A stretch of 9,350 nucleotides of DNA from NCBI GenBank assembly GCA_900546245.1, contig URBY01000043.1, forward strand, positions 1-9,350, in the 5' to 3' direction. Source of the DNA: an uncultured Mycoplasmatota bacterium. GTDB taxonomy: Bacteria; Bacillota_I; Bacilli_A; RF39; UBA660. The position numbers and the translations under genes are program-made. The notes under the pieces were generated by a model. That model did no database searches and was not told where the DNA came from. It was given only the letters and a program-made list of their open reading frames with translations. Within the stretch, counting starts at the first letter, position 1; each line of letters starts with the position of its first letter. This document shows, one piece after another, positions 1-6,819 of the stretch.

Positions 1-6
1 TATAAT

Positions 7-38
7 ATTATAATAACATTTATATCCTTTATTTTCAA
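7..38 (-). promoter_or_regulatory. possible weak promoter for a gene beyond the left edge
   Basis: On the minus strand a TTGAAA box (33-38) is followed after 17 bases by TATTAT (10-15); an overlapping TATAAT lies at 7-12. It sits just beyond the pyk terminator, where a promoter for the next co-oriented gene would be expected. The surrounding DNA is nearly all A and T, so a chance match is quite likely. Apart from this, bases 1-49 show nothing. Confidence 0.25.
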
Positions 39-49
39 TTATTATAAAG

Positions 50-79
50 AAAAAAAGGTTATCTTTTAAGATAACCTTT
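50..79 (-). terminator. intrinsic terminator of pyk
   Basis: A perfect 12-bp inverted repeat (54-65 with 68-79; core GGTTATC/GATAACC) lies just past the pyk stop codon. On the minus strand it is followed by a run of seven T (50-56, partly inside the stem). This is the classic Rho-independent layout and it ends the pyk transcript. The symmetry gives a shorter A-rich tail on the other strand, so only the minus orientation is claimed. Confidence 0.9.
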
Positions 80-87
80 ACACATTA

Positions 88-1494
88 TTATTCGATTTCT
101 TCAATTTTCATAAAGTTTGTAGTCTTTTTACCTGTATTAGGGAAACCACCAGCAATAACAATTTTGTCTCCACTATTTAATTCTACAAATTTCTTAGCTT
201 GAGTAACACCATCATTAATTACTTCATCTGTTGAATTATATTCATTAACTACAACTGGATATACACCATAACTAAGTGCTAATGTTCTAGCAACTTTTCT
301 AGTTGGTACAGTTGCAAGTATAGGAGCATTTGGTCTTAAATTACTTATTGCTCTTGCACTATGACCTGACATAGTAGCTGCAACTATTACTTTTGATCCT
401 AATTCATTCGCTGCATTAACAACACTACTTGCAATAATTTCAGTTTTATTTGCTGCTACATAAGAATACTTATTATCATATCTATAATAACTTTCAACAT
501 TTTCACAAATTTGTTTCATATTTTGAATAGTTTCTACTGGATATTCACCCATAGTAGTTTCATCACTAGTCATAATAGCATCACAACCTGAAAGTACAGC
601 ATTAGCAACATCTGTTACTTCAGCATTAGTTGGTCTAATACTATGTTTCATACTACTCATCATTTGAGTTGCCATAATAACTCTTTTACCTTTAGCTCTA
701 CATTTACTAATCATCATTTGTTGATATAATGGTAAATTTTCAACACCAGTTTCAATTCCAAGATCTCCTCTTGCAATCATAACAAGATCAGTTGCATCTA
801 TAATTTCATCTAAATTATCCATCGCATATTGAGTTTCAACTTTAGAAATTAGTAACATATCTTCTCTACCATATTCCTTACATAATTTTCTTACATCTTC
901 AATATCCTCTGCACAATTAACAAATGAAAGTGCTAAATAATCGCCATTATGTTCACAAGCATATTTAATATCTTCTTTATCAATATCACTAACAAATGGT
1001 ACATCTAATTTTATACCTGGAATACATACTCCACGTCTACTTTTAATTTTTCCACCATTCATTATACGACATGTTACTTTATCTTTTGAAGCTTCTTCTA
1101 CAACTAATTTATAAAAACCATCATCAACTAAAATACTCATGCCTTTTTTTAAATCTTTTAAAATTCCTTTATAATTAAATGAAATTCTTTCTTTTGTTCC
1201 AAGAACATCTTCTTCAACTATATCAATAGTTTCTCCTTCAACTAAATCAATATAATCTCCATCAAATGTACAAGTTCTAAGATCTGGTCCTTTTGTATCA
1301 AATAAGATAGCAATATTAGTACCAAGTTCTTCATTAGCTCTTGCAACTAGTTCTTCATCTATTCTTCTTTCTTCCATAGTAGCATGTGAAAAATTAATTC
1401 TTGCTACATTCATTCCAGCATCTACAAGTCCTTTAAAATTTTCCCATTTTTGTGTAGAAGGACCTATACTACATATTATTTTTGTTTTTTTCAT
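88..1494 (-). CDS. pyk: pyruvate kinase
   Basis: Catalyses the last step of glycolysis, phosphoenolpyruvate + ADP to pyruvate + ATP, in the cytosol. The 468 residues match the family's usual length; there is no extra C-terminal PEP-utiliser domain as in Bacillus. The (beta/alpha)8 A domain starts at KTKIICSIGP (residues 3-11). The substrate and metal residues are in place: R32, N34 and S36 in ARINFSH; D66, T67 and K68 in FDTKGP; catalytic K218 with metal ligand E220 (SKVE); D244 (ARGDLG); T276 (ATQMM). The B domain covers about 70-165 and the C-terminal regulatory domain about 345-468. Several strongly conserved neighbours differ: FSHA for FSHG, PDLRT for PEIRT, and SDETTMGEYP (310-319) for the usual SGETAAGKYP. 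Hence this is a divergent but probably active enzyme. The ATG has a good AAAAGGAGAG site 9 bases upstream. It has its own promoter and terminator, so it is likely monocistronic despite following the division genes. Confidence 0.95.
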   Translation of the reverse strand: MKKTKIICSIGPSTQKWENFKGLVDAGMNVARINFSHATMEERRIDEELVARANEELGTNIAILFDTKGPDLRTCTFDGDYIDLVEGETIDIVEEDVLGTKERISFNYKGILKDLKKGMSILVDDGFYKLVVEEASKDKVTCRIMNGGKIKSRRGVCIPGIKLDVPFVSDIDKEDIKYACEHNGDYLALSFVNCAEDIEDVRKLCKEYGREDMLLISKVETQYAMDNLDEIIDATDLVMIARGDLGIETGVENLPLYQQMMISKCRAKGKRVIMATQMMSSMKHSIRPTNAEVTDVANAVLSGCDAIMTSDETTMGEYPVETIQNMKQICENVESYYRYDNKYSYVAANKTEIIASSVVNAANELGSKVIVAATMSGHSARAISNLRPNAPILATVPTRKVARTLALSYGVYPVVVNEYNSTDEVINDGVTQAKKFVELNSGDKIVIAGGFPNTGKKTTNFMKIEEIE

Positions 1495-1503
1495 TATTTA
1501 CTA

Positions 1504-1513
1504 CTCTCCTTTT
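1504..1513 (-). promoter_or_regulatory. ribosome binding site of pyk
   Basis: AAAAGGAGAG on the minus strand ends 9 bases before the ATG at 1494. It fixes this ATG as the start and matches the usual MKKTKI N-terminus of pyruvate kinases. Confidence 0.85.
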
Positions 1514-1522
1514 CGCATTAGT

Positions 1523-1552
1523 ATTATACACCTAAAACACTATTTATGTAAA
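1523..1552 (-). promoter_or_regulatory. pyk promoter
   Basis: TTTACA (1547-1552), an 18-base spacer and a perfect TATAAT (1523-1528) read toward pyk, giving a start near 1516 and a leader of about 20 bases that holds the Shine-Dalgarno site. The whole promoter lies inside the 3' end of the upstream repeat-protein gene, and the -10 box contains that gene's TAA stop codon. No terminator separates the two genes, so some read-through is also possible. Confidence 0.65.
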
Positions 1553-2849
1553 CATTTTTACTTATATTTTTATCTTCATTTAACGTTAATTTATACTTTT
1601 TTGGAATATTATCAATATTTGGTTTTTCTTCATCTAATTTAAGCATTTTTTTAATATCTTTTAACTCTTGTAATGTAAATACATTTAATCCAAAAGCACA
1701 TATGAATAAATTTTTTTTATCTCTAAAAATTTGTTCTACAAGTTTAATATCTACAAATACCGCAACTAAAATAATAAATTTCATTTCATTACTCTTGATT
1801 ATTCTAGAAATTAATTCATTTTTTAAAGAAACTGGCATTATATCTTTAAATTCACATAAATATTTATACATATAATAAACACTATTCATTTGTGATAATG
1901 ATTTTCCAACACTAGATACCATTTCTTTATTTTTTACTATTTTATCTTTTAATAATTCAGAAACATTAAATAATATTTCAGGATTATTAGTTTTTTCTGA
2001 TAAATCAATAATTAACTTAATATGTTCATCTGTTAAATAATCATATAATTTACTAATCACATATATTATGTTATCCTTATTTAATGTTTTAAATACAATT
2101 TTTATGATAGAAGTTATATTTCCTTCTGATAAAATTGTTATAGAATTTTCTAAAAGAGTTTCTATTATTTTATGTTTTAATGTTCTATCATAAGAAAATA
2201 ATATATTATTTATATCATTATTTGATAAATTATTTTTTAAATAAATAATTGCATTTCTTATATTAAATTCATCATCAAGTTTACATATTTCTTCAAGTAA
2301 TAATGATTTACTACTATCATTAACATTATAAGTTAACATTTGATTCATATAATATCCGCTTTCACTTTTAGAAATAACACTTGCTATAAAATTAATTTTA
2401 CTATCTAAATAATCATGATATTCTTTTGTTACTCTAAACAAAAGTGAATAATTATTATCTTTGCTAATTTTTTCTATAATTCTATCAATATTGTCTTTAA
2501 GTACATTAAAGAATTCTTTTATGTACATAAAAACATAATCTTCATCATTAAACTCATATATCTTATCAAATATATAATTTACTTCACTTTCATTTAATTT
2601 ATTTTTTAAAGAAACAGAAAAATTATATATTACTTTTTCATTACAATTTTGAAGTAACGAATTAATTAATTTCTCTCTTTGATTAGTATTTAACCATGTA
2701 ATAGTTAAAAAATAAAAATTAAATTCACTATACTTTCTAAAATTTATTAATATATCAATAACTTTATCTTTTTCACTATCTGATAAATCATTATTATTAA
2801 CATAATTTAAAAGTTCATTATAATTTAATTCACTTATACTTTTTTTCAA
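1524..2849 (-). CDS. uncharacterised helical-repeat (solenoid-like) protein
   Basis: I do not recognise a named family. The protein is about 441 residues, soluble, with no signal peptide or clear membrane segment, rich in Asn, Lys, Ile and Leu, and predicted almost entirely helical. Lining it up by eye (numbered from the upstream GTG, 444 residues) shows consecutive units at 25-56, 57-88, 89-120, 121-151, 152-182, 183-211, 212-243, 244-275, 276-307 and 308-341, mostly exactly 32 residues. Each unit has hydrophobic positions near 5, 8, 9 and 12, a polar turn near 15-19, a second hydrophobic run near 20-25 and a closing L, I or M. This is the pattern of a two-helix solenoid repeat (HEAT/ARM-like), which usually acts as a binding scaffold. 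A short non-repeat tail (about 405-444) follows. The open frame reaches a GTG at 2858, but TTG at 2849 is preferred: it has GGGTGG five bases upstream and gives an MKKSISEL start, whereas the GTG lies within that site. It sits between the division operon and pyk with its own likely promoter. Real gene: confident; role: unknown. Confidence 0.8.
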   Translation of the reverse strand: MKKSISELNYNELLNYVNNNDLSDSEKDKVIDILINFRKYSEFNFYFLTITWLNTNQREKLINSLLQNCNEKVIYNFSVSLKNKLNESEVNYIFDKIYEFNDEDYVFMYIKEFFNVLKDNIDRIIEKISKDNNYSLLFRVTKEYHDYLDSKINFIASVISKSESGYYMNQMLTYNVNDSSKSLLLEEICKLDDEFNIRNAIIYLKNNLSNNDINNILFSYDRTLKHKIIETLLENSITILSEGNITSIIKIVFKTLNKDNIIYVISKLYDYLTDEHIKLIIDLSEKTNNPEILFNVSELLKDKIVKNKEMVSSVGKSLSQMNSVYYMYKYLCEFKDIMPVSLKNELISRIIKSNEMKFIILVAVFVDIKLVEQIFRDKKNLFICAFGLNVFTLQELKDIKKMLKLDEEKPNIDNIPKKYKLTLNEDKNISKNVYINSVLGV

Positions 2850-2854
2850 AATAA

Positions 2855-2860
2855 CCACCC
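2855..2860 (-). promoter_or_regulatory. ribosome binding site deciding the TTG start of the repeat-protein gene
   Basis: GGGTGG (one mismatch to the AGGAGG type) lies five bases before TTG at 2849. It overlaps the alternative GTG at 2856-2858, which itself has no purine-rich site upstream. This favours TTG. Confidence 0.5.
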
Positions 2861-2866
2861 AAATTC

Positions 2867-2875
2867 ATTATATCA
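2867..2875 (-). promoter_or_regulatory. extended -10 promoter of the repeat-protein gene
   Basis: TGATATAAT on the minus strand is an exact TGnTATAAT extended -10 element directly after the pbp terminator. No good -35 box is visible at 16-18 bases, which extended -10 promoters do not need. The predicted start near 2860 leaves only about 11 bases before the TTG codon, so the mRNA would have a very short leader. Confidence 0.5.
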
Positions 2876-2879
2876 CTAA

Positions 2880-2910
2880 AAATAAAAAACCAAAGTATTT
2901 TTCTTTAGTT
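2880..2910 (-). terminator. terminator of the mraZ-rsmH-ftsL-pbp operon
   Basis: On the minus strand AACTAAAG (2903-2910) pairs with CTTTGGTT (2888-2895) across a 7-base loop, with one G-U pair. Flanking A-T pairs can lengthen the stem to about 10 bp. A T-rich tract (TTTTTTATTTTT, about 2878-2889) follows. The upstream arm contains the pbp stop codon, so the hairpin starts in the last codons of the gene. The stem is A-T rich and therefore moderate in strength. Confidence 0.6.
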
Positions 2911-5013
2911 TTCTACATATTTATCACTTAAAGTCATATTAATTTTTGTAACTTTTCCATTAGAATCTAACTCAACAGAATAATTATTTACATAACCATT
3001 ACCTTCCAAATTATATTCAATATTTAAAATTTTTGCAAGATTAATCGCATCTTTTCTAGAATAACCCACCATGTTTGGAATACCAATATTATTCGAATTA
3101 GTTATTATAAATACTCTTCCATTTACAATAGTTCCAGATAATGGATATTGATTAATTACTTTCGTTCCATCTCCAATTACTTCATATTTTACTCCTGCTA
3201 AAGAAAGCGTATTTTTTACATTATCAACATTATTATTTAAGAAATTAGGCATTGTATATGAAGATACAGAATTTGAATTAATTTTAGTTATATTATAATA
3301 TGTTTCAACATCTTGTACTATTGATTTAATCATATCTGGCATTGTATTTACACTTGCTTTATCTAAATAAATATAAAATATATATTTAGGGTTATCTTTA
3401 GGATACATTCCCTCAAATGATTTTATATAACTACCCTTTGTATATGAACTATTTCCTGCATTTACATATTCAGCAGTACCTGTTTTACCAATAATATCAT
3501 ATCCATCTAGATGATAACTAGTACCAGTTCCTTCACCATTAACAACATTATACATTAAATCTTTCATCTTATTAACTGTTTCAGTGTTTGCAACTTTAGT
3601 ACCTTTTTTTGCCTTATTTCTATAAATAGTTTTACCAGTATTTGAATCAACTATTTTTTCTACTATTGTTGGATTTAATAAATATCCATTGTTAGATATC
3701 GAAGTAAGTGCTTTTATATGCTGAATAGGAGTTGTAGTTATACCTTGACCAAATCCAGCTGTCGCAACTTCTATATCATATTTAAATGAAATTTTACCTG
3801 TAACTTCACTTGGAAGTTCAATACCTGTTTTAGAACCAAATCCAAGTTTTTTAAAATATGCTAAAAGATCATCCCTTGTTATATATTTTTGTACTAAATT
3901 AGCAATACCTATATTTGATGACTTTAAATAACCATAATCATAGGATACTTCACCCCATCCATAGTTATTCCAATCTTTAATTGTATATTCACCTATTTTC
4001 ATAGTACCTGACATATATGTATCATCACCCTTATATGTACCTTTTTCTAATGCACACATATAGGTATAAGTTTTCATTGTTGAACCTGGTTCAAATGCAG
4101 TTGAAACAAGTGGATCCATATAGTTCTTAATATTTTTTATATTAGGATCAAAGCTTGGTCTACTTGCTGAACCTAATACTTTACCTGTTTTAGCATCCGC
4201 AACTATTATTCCACCTGATGCTGCTTTTGATGATTCAAAATATGAATTTAGAGCTCTTTCTACTATCATTTGAACATTACTATCTATTGTAAGATATATA
4301 TCCATTCCATCTATTTTATCTATTCTAATCTCAGGACTACCACTACTATCTATTAATTTATATCCGTTGGCATCAGTTTGATATTCAAGTGATCCATTAG
4401 TACCTGTTAATTTATCATTATAATATTGTTCTATTCCCATTTCTCCAACCATTTCACCATTTTCATTAGTTGTAACATAACCGAGTGTATATGATGCAAA
4501 ATCAAGATTTGGATAATATCTTTTATTAGTACTAATAAAATCTATTCCTGGTAATTTTAATTTTTCTATCTGTTCCTTTTGAATTTGAGATAGTCCTTTA
4601 CCGCCTGGTCCAAGTTCTACTTGATAAAGTCCTTTTTGATTTAAAAGTTCATATATTCTATCAACACTCATATTAATTATAGGTGATAATTTTTCAGCAG
4701 TCATTTTTTTATCAACTACATGCTTTGCAGTTCTTGAATTTTTACTTCTACTTTTATCTAAATAAGCAATTATATTATATGAATCTACTGTTTGGGCAAG
4801 TATTTCGCCATTTGAATCATATATAGATCCCCTTGTTGCATATAATGTTTCTTTCTTTGTATTTCTATTTTTAGCAAATTCAGATAAATTAATTCCATCT
4901 ATAGTAGTTGCTAAATTAAGATATATTAATCTTGCAATTATAATAAAAAATAAAAAGAAGAAGGAAATGAATATAACAATTTGTACTTTATTCACTCTTT
5001 TCCTTCTTCTCAT
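2905..5013 (-). CDS. pbpB: septal class B penicillin-binding protein with two PASTA domains (PBP2B/FtsI type)
   Basis: Transpeptidase that cross-links septal peptidoglycan in the divisome, with FtsL and FtsW as partners in the family. The 702 residues show a basic cytoplasmic tip (RRRKR), one signal-anchor membrane helix (about 11-33), and an N-terminal dimerisation/pedestal domain beginning around RGSIYDSNGEILA (61-73). The transpeptidase domain follows, with the three active-site motifs: S311-T-M-K314 in EPGSTMK, S365-S-N367, and K510-T-G512 in GKTGTAE. Two PASTA-like modules close the protein (about 585-640 and 644-696), as in B. subtilis PBP2B/SpoVD and S. aureus PBP1. Length and order fit those proteins. 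The ATG follows the ftsL stop by 13 bases, and its site TAAAGGA overlaps that stop codon, so translation is probably coupled. It is the last gene of the operon. Division PBP is preferred over a sporulation paralogue because of its position after mraZ-rsmH-ftsL. Confidence 0.93.
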   Translation of the reverse strand: MRRRKRVNKVQIVIFISFFFLFFIIIARLIYLNLATTIDGINLSEFAKNRNTKKETLYATRGSIYDSNGEILAQTVDSYNIIAYLDKSRSKNSRTAKHVVDKKMTAEKLSPIINMSVDRIYELLNQKGLYQVELGPGGKGLSQIQKEQIEKLKLPGIDFISTNKRYYPNLDFASYTLGYVTTNENGEMVGEMGIEQYYNDKLTGTNGSLEYQTDANGYKLIDSSGSPEIRIDKIDGMDIYLTIDSNVQMIVERALNSYFESSKAASGGIIVADAKTGKVLGSASRPSFDPNIKNIKNYMDPLVSTAFEPGSTMKTYTYMCALEKGTYKGDDTYMSGTMKIGEYTIKDWNNYGWGEVSYDYGYLKSSNIGIANLVQKYITRDDLLAYFKKLGFGSKTGIELPSEVTGKISFKYDIEVATAGFGQGITTTPIQHIKALTSISNNGYLLNPTIVEKIVDSNTGKTIYRNKAKKGTKVANTETVNKMKDLMYNVVNGEGTGTSYHLDGYDIIGKTGTAEYVNAGNSSYTKGSYIKSFEGMYPKDNPKYIFYIYLDKASVNTMPDMIKSIVQDVETYYNITKINSNSVSSYTMPNFLNNNVDNVKNTLSLAGVKYEVIGDGTKVINQYPLSGTIVNGRVFIITNSNNIGIPNMVGYSRKDAINLAKILNIEYNLEGNGYVNNYSVELDSNGKVTKINMTLSDKYVEN

Positions 5014-5026
5014 TTTTACACGTCCT

Positions 5027-5329
5027 TTACTGATTGTTTATTATTACAATGTTATTATTATTATACGCTAAACCCTCATTATTTGCAACTGCTTGTATAT
5101 TTTCTAAAGATGCTAGTTCATTTATTTTCATAGATAAACTTTGATTAGTTTTTTCCTGTTTTGTAACCTGTTTATTAAGTTTTTCAACTTCAATATTAAT
5201 AGATGATAAAGTTATTTTTGCAAAAAAGCTTACTACCCATAAACAAAGCAAGAAAACAGAACCTACAGTTATATATTTTTTTTGAATGCTTTGCATTTTC
5301 ATTACACTTTTCTTTTTATTCTTTTTCAT
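5027..5329 (-). CDS. ftsL: FtsL-like septum protein (small bitopic, coiled coil)
   Basis: A 100-residue membrane protein with the build of FtsL: a lysine-rich cytoplasmic tail (KKNKKK, 2-7), one membrane helix (about 20-38), then an extracellular heptad-like coiled coil (about 43-75) and a short Asn-rich tail. In the family FtsL forms a complex with DivIC/FtsB and DivIB/FtsQ that activates FtsW and the division PBP. FtsL sequences are poorly conserved, so the call rests on topology and on its place between rsmH and pbpB, which is the standard FtsL position. The start ATG has AAAGGGATGAT directly upstream and lies 13 bases after the rsmH stop. No DivIC or DivIB gene is seen nearby. Confidence 0.82.
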   Translation of the reverse strand: MKKNKKKSVMKMQSIQKKYITVGSVFLLCLWVVSFFAKITLSSINIEVEKLNKQVTKQEKTNQSLSMKINELASLENIQAVANNEGLAYNNNNIVIINNQ

Positions 5330-5342
5330 ATTATCATCCCTT

Positions 5343-6263
5343 TTACATTTTTTCTGCTACTCTAAGTATTGAACTTCTTGATCTATTATTATCAGCAAGT
5401 TCTTTTTTACTTGGTTTTATTTTTGTAATTAATTTTAACTCTGGTCTATATTCTAAAGGAATATCTTTATCAGGTAATCCCTTAAATACACTATCAATTT
5501 CACTTTTTTCTTTAAATATTTTTTTACATATTCTATCTTCAAGAGAATGAAATGTAATAACACATATTCTTCCACCAGGATTAAGCATATCAATTGCATC
5601 ATTTAATGCTTTTGTAAATACATCTAATTCTTTATTTACTTCAATTCTTATTGCTTGAAATACTTTTCTTGCTGGATGATGTGTTCTTCTATATTTTTCT
5701 GGAACACTTTCTCTTATTATTTCAGTAAGTTCTAATGTAGTTTCTATTTTTTTATTTTCTCTTTCTCTTACTATAGCACTTGCAATAGATCTAGAATATT
5801 TTTCTTCACCATAATTAAAAAATATTTTTTCTAATTCTTCTTTTGAATAATCATTAACTACATCATATGCACTAAAACTTTGATCTGTATCCATTCTCAT
5901 ATCAAGCTTAGCATCTTTATGAAAGCTAAATCCTCTTTCAGCTTCATCTAATTGTACACTTGATACTCCTAAATCAAATAAAACGCCATCTACTTTTTCG
6001 ATACCTCTTTTATTTAATTCAGATTTTATAAATGCGAAATTACTTTTTATAATCTCGTAATTACCACTTATTTGATCAAGAATCTTTTTACTATAATTGA
6101 TAGCTTCCCCATCTTGATCAAAGGCGAATAGTTTTCCCTTTTTTATTCTTTTTAATATTTCTTTACTGTGACCTGCAAAACCTAAAGTACAATCAACATA
6201 TATTCCATCTTCTTTAATATTTAAATTTTCTATTGATTCATTTAATAATACACTAACATGCAC
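5343..6263 (-). CDS. rsmH: 16S rRNA (cytosine(1402)-N4)-methyltransferase RsmH
   Basis: SAM-dependent methyltransferase that methylates N4 of C1402 in the ribosomal P site (formerly MraW). The 306 residues match the family length. Visible blocks in order: [10 protein letters not shown] at the N-terminus; the SAM loop [12 protein letters not shown] (22-33, with FA where GG is common); FAFDQDGEA (47-54); [11 protein letters not shown] (96-106) with RGFSF (110-114); LDMRMD (120-125); the long conserved block [17 protein letters not shown] (194-210); [16 protein letters not shown] (229-244); and the [11 protein letters not shown] end. The start is GTG, not ATG: it lies inside the 3' end of mraZ with an 11-base overlap, and GCGGAGAA sits eight bases upstream. 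Overlap and order show co-transcription and translational coupling with mraZ. Confidence 0.96.
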   Translation of the reverse strand: MHVSVLLNESIENLNIKEDGIYVDCTLGFAGHSKEILKRIKKGKLFAFDQDGEAINYSKKILDQISGNYEIIKSNFAFIKSELNKRGIEKVDGVLFDLGVSSVQLDEAERGFSFHKDAKLDMRMDTDQSFSAYDVVNDYSKEELEKIFFNYGEEKYSRSIASAIVRERENKKIETTLELTEIIRESVPEKYRRTHHPARKVFQAIRIEVNKELDVFTKALNDAIDMLNPGGRICVITFHSLEDRICKKIFKEKSEIDSVFKGLPDKDIPLEYRPELKLITKIKPSKKELADNNRSRSSILRVAEKM

Positions 6264-6681
6264 TGAACAAATTCTCCGCTATATCACTAAAGTTTTCAAT
6301 ATTATTATTAAAGAAGTTATTAAATTTGTCTTCTGACCATATTTCAAGTCTATCATTAACACCTAGTATTACACATTCTTTTGTTATTCCTGCATAACTA
6401 GAAAGTGTATTTACTATGTTGACTCTACCATTTTTATCAAGTTCACACTCTGTCGCACCAGATAAGAACATTCTCATAAATGTACGGGCATCTTTACTTG
6501 TGAAAGGAAGTTCCTTTAATTTTTCAATAATTTTATTCCATTCTTCCATAGAATAAACGAATAAACATTCTTCTATTCCTCTAGTTATTACGAACTTTTC
6601 ACCCAGTTCATATCTAAACTTAGATGGAATTATTAATCTTCCTTTTTCATCAATATTATGATGATACTCACCCATAAACAT
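6253..6681 (-). CDS. mraZ: transcriptional regulator MraZ
   Basis: DNA-binding repressor of the dcw operon, an AbrB-like protein that forms a ring of subunits. With the chosen start it has 142 residues, essentially the length of B. subtilis MraZ. It shows the two swapped-hairpin halves, each with the DxxxR signature: D11 to R15 in [14 protein letters not shown] and D82 to R86 in [12 protein letters not shown]. The frame continues upstream to ATGs at 6687 and 6696. The ATG at 6681 is preferred because it gives the canonical MFMGEY start and places GGGGGA five bases upstream; the 6696 ATG lies inside an operator repeat with no ribosome site. The gene begins the mraZ-rsmH-ftsL-pbpB operon. Autoregulation is supported by four operator repeats directly upstream. 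It ends with TAG inside the start of rsmH. Confidence 0.96.
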   Translation of the reverse strand: MFMGEYHHNIDEKGRLIIPSKFRYELGEKFVITRGIEECLFVYSMEEWNKIIEKLKELPFTSKDARTFMRMFLSGATECELDKNGRVNIVNTLSSYAGITKECVILGVNDRLEIWSEDKFNNFFNNNIENFSDIAENLFSAC

Positions 6682-6686
6682 AGGCA

Positions 6687-6692
6687 TCCCCC
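6687..6692 (-). promoter_or_regulatory. ribosome binding site of mraZ, embedded in the last operator box
   Basis: GGGGGA on the minus strand, five bases before ATG 6681. It shares bases with the operator box TGGGG (6689-6693). It decides between the three possible ATGs in favour of 6681. Confidence 0.6.
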
Positions 6693-6723
6693 ACATCTAA
6701 CCACTTTGTCCCACTGGTTACCA
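6689..6723 (-). promoter_or_regulatory. MraZ operator array (four TGGNN boxes at 10-bp spacing)
   Basis: Reading the minus strand, TGGTA (6719-6723), TGGGA (6709-6713), TGGTT (6699-6703) and TGGGG (6689-6693) recur with exactly 10 bases from box to box. MraZ of E. coli is known to bind direct repeats of TGGGN separated by 5 bases, which is the same geometry. The array begins just downstream of the -10 box and runs over the predicted transcription start into the mraZ ribosome site, so bound MraZ would block initiation or early elongation. Two boxes are TGGG and two are TGGT, presumably weaker. Confidence 0.8.
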
Positions 6724-6725
6724 TT

Positions 6726-6754
6726 ATTATACTATTTAGATATAAATTTGTCTA
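6726..6754 (-). promoter_or_regulatory. promoter of the mraZ operon
   Basis: TAGACA (6749-6754), a 17-base spacer and a perfect TATAAT (6726-6731): a near-consensus sigma-A type promoter. The predicted start is near 6719, giving a leader of about 38 bases. It lies directly after the ftsZ terminator and directly before the MraZ boxes, so it is the regulated promoter for mraZ, rsmH, ftsL and pbpB. Confidence 0.82.
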
Positions 6755-6774
6755 CTTATACTAAAAAAAAATAC

Positions 6775-6803
6775 AAAAAAAAGAATAGTTGACACTATTC
6801 TTT
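6775..6803 (-). terminator. terminator of the ftsA-ftsZ unit
   Basis: A perfect 10-bp stem (6794-6803 with 6780-6789; core AGAATAGT) with a 4-base loop is followed on the minus strand by eight T (6775-6782, partly in the stem), then more T after a short break. It lies about 17 bases past the ftsZ stop and separates ftsAZ from the mraZ promoter. Confidence 0.9.
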
Positions 6804-6819
6804 ACATTAAAATTTATAA

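Noticed and set aside
2859..2904. Possible small RNA or riboswitch between pbpB and the repeat-protein gene
   Set aside because: The gap is only 46 bases and is fully used by the terminator arm, the T-tract, the -10 box and the ribosome site.
5203..5550. Plus-strand open frame across the ftsL/rsmH junction
   Set aside because: It lies opposite two well supported genes, has no ribosome site, and reads as Ser/Phe/Leu-rich antisense of lysine-rich coding sequence.
6682..6696. Five extra N-terminal codons for mraZ (start at 6696)
   Set aside because: The first ATG lies in an operator box without a ribosome site, while the ATG at 6681 gives the canonical MFMGEY start with a well placed GGGGGA.
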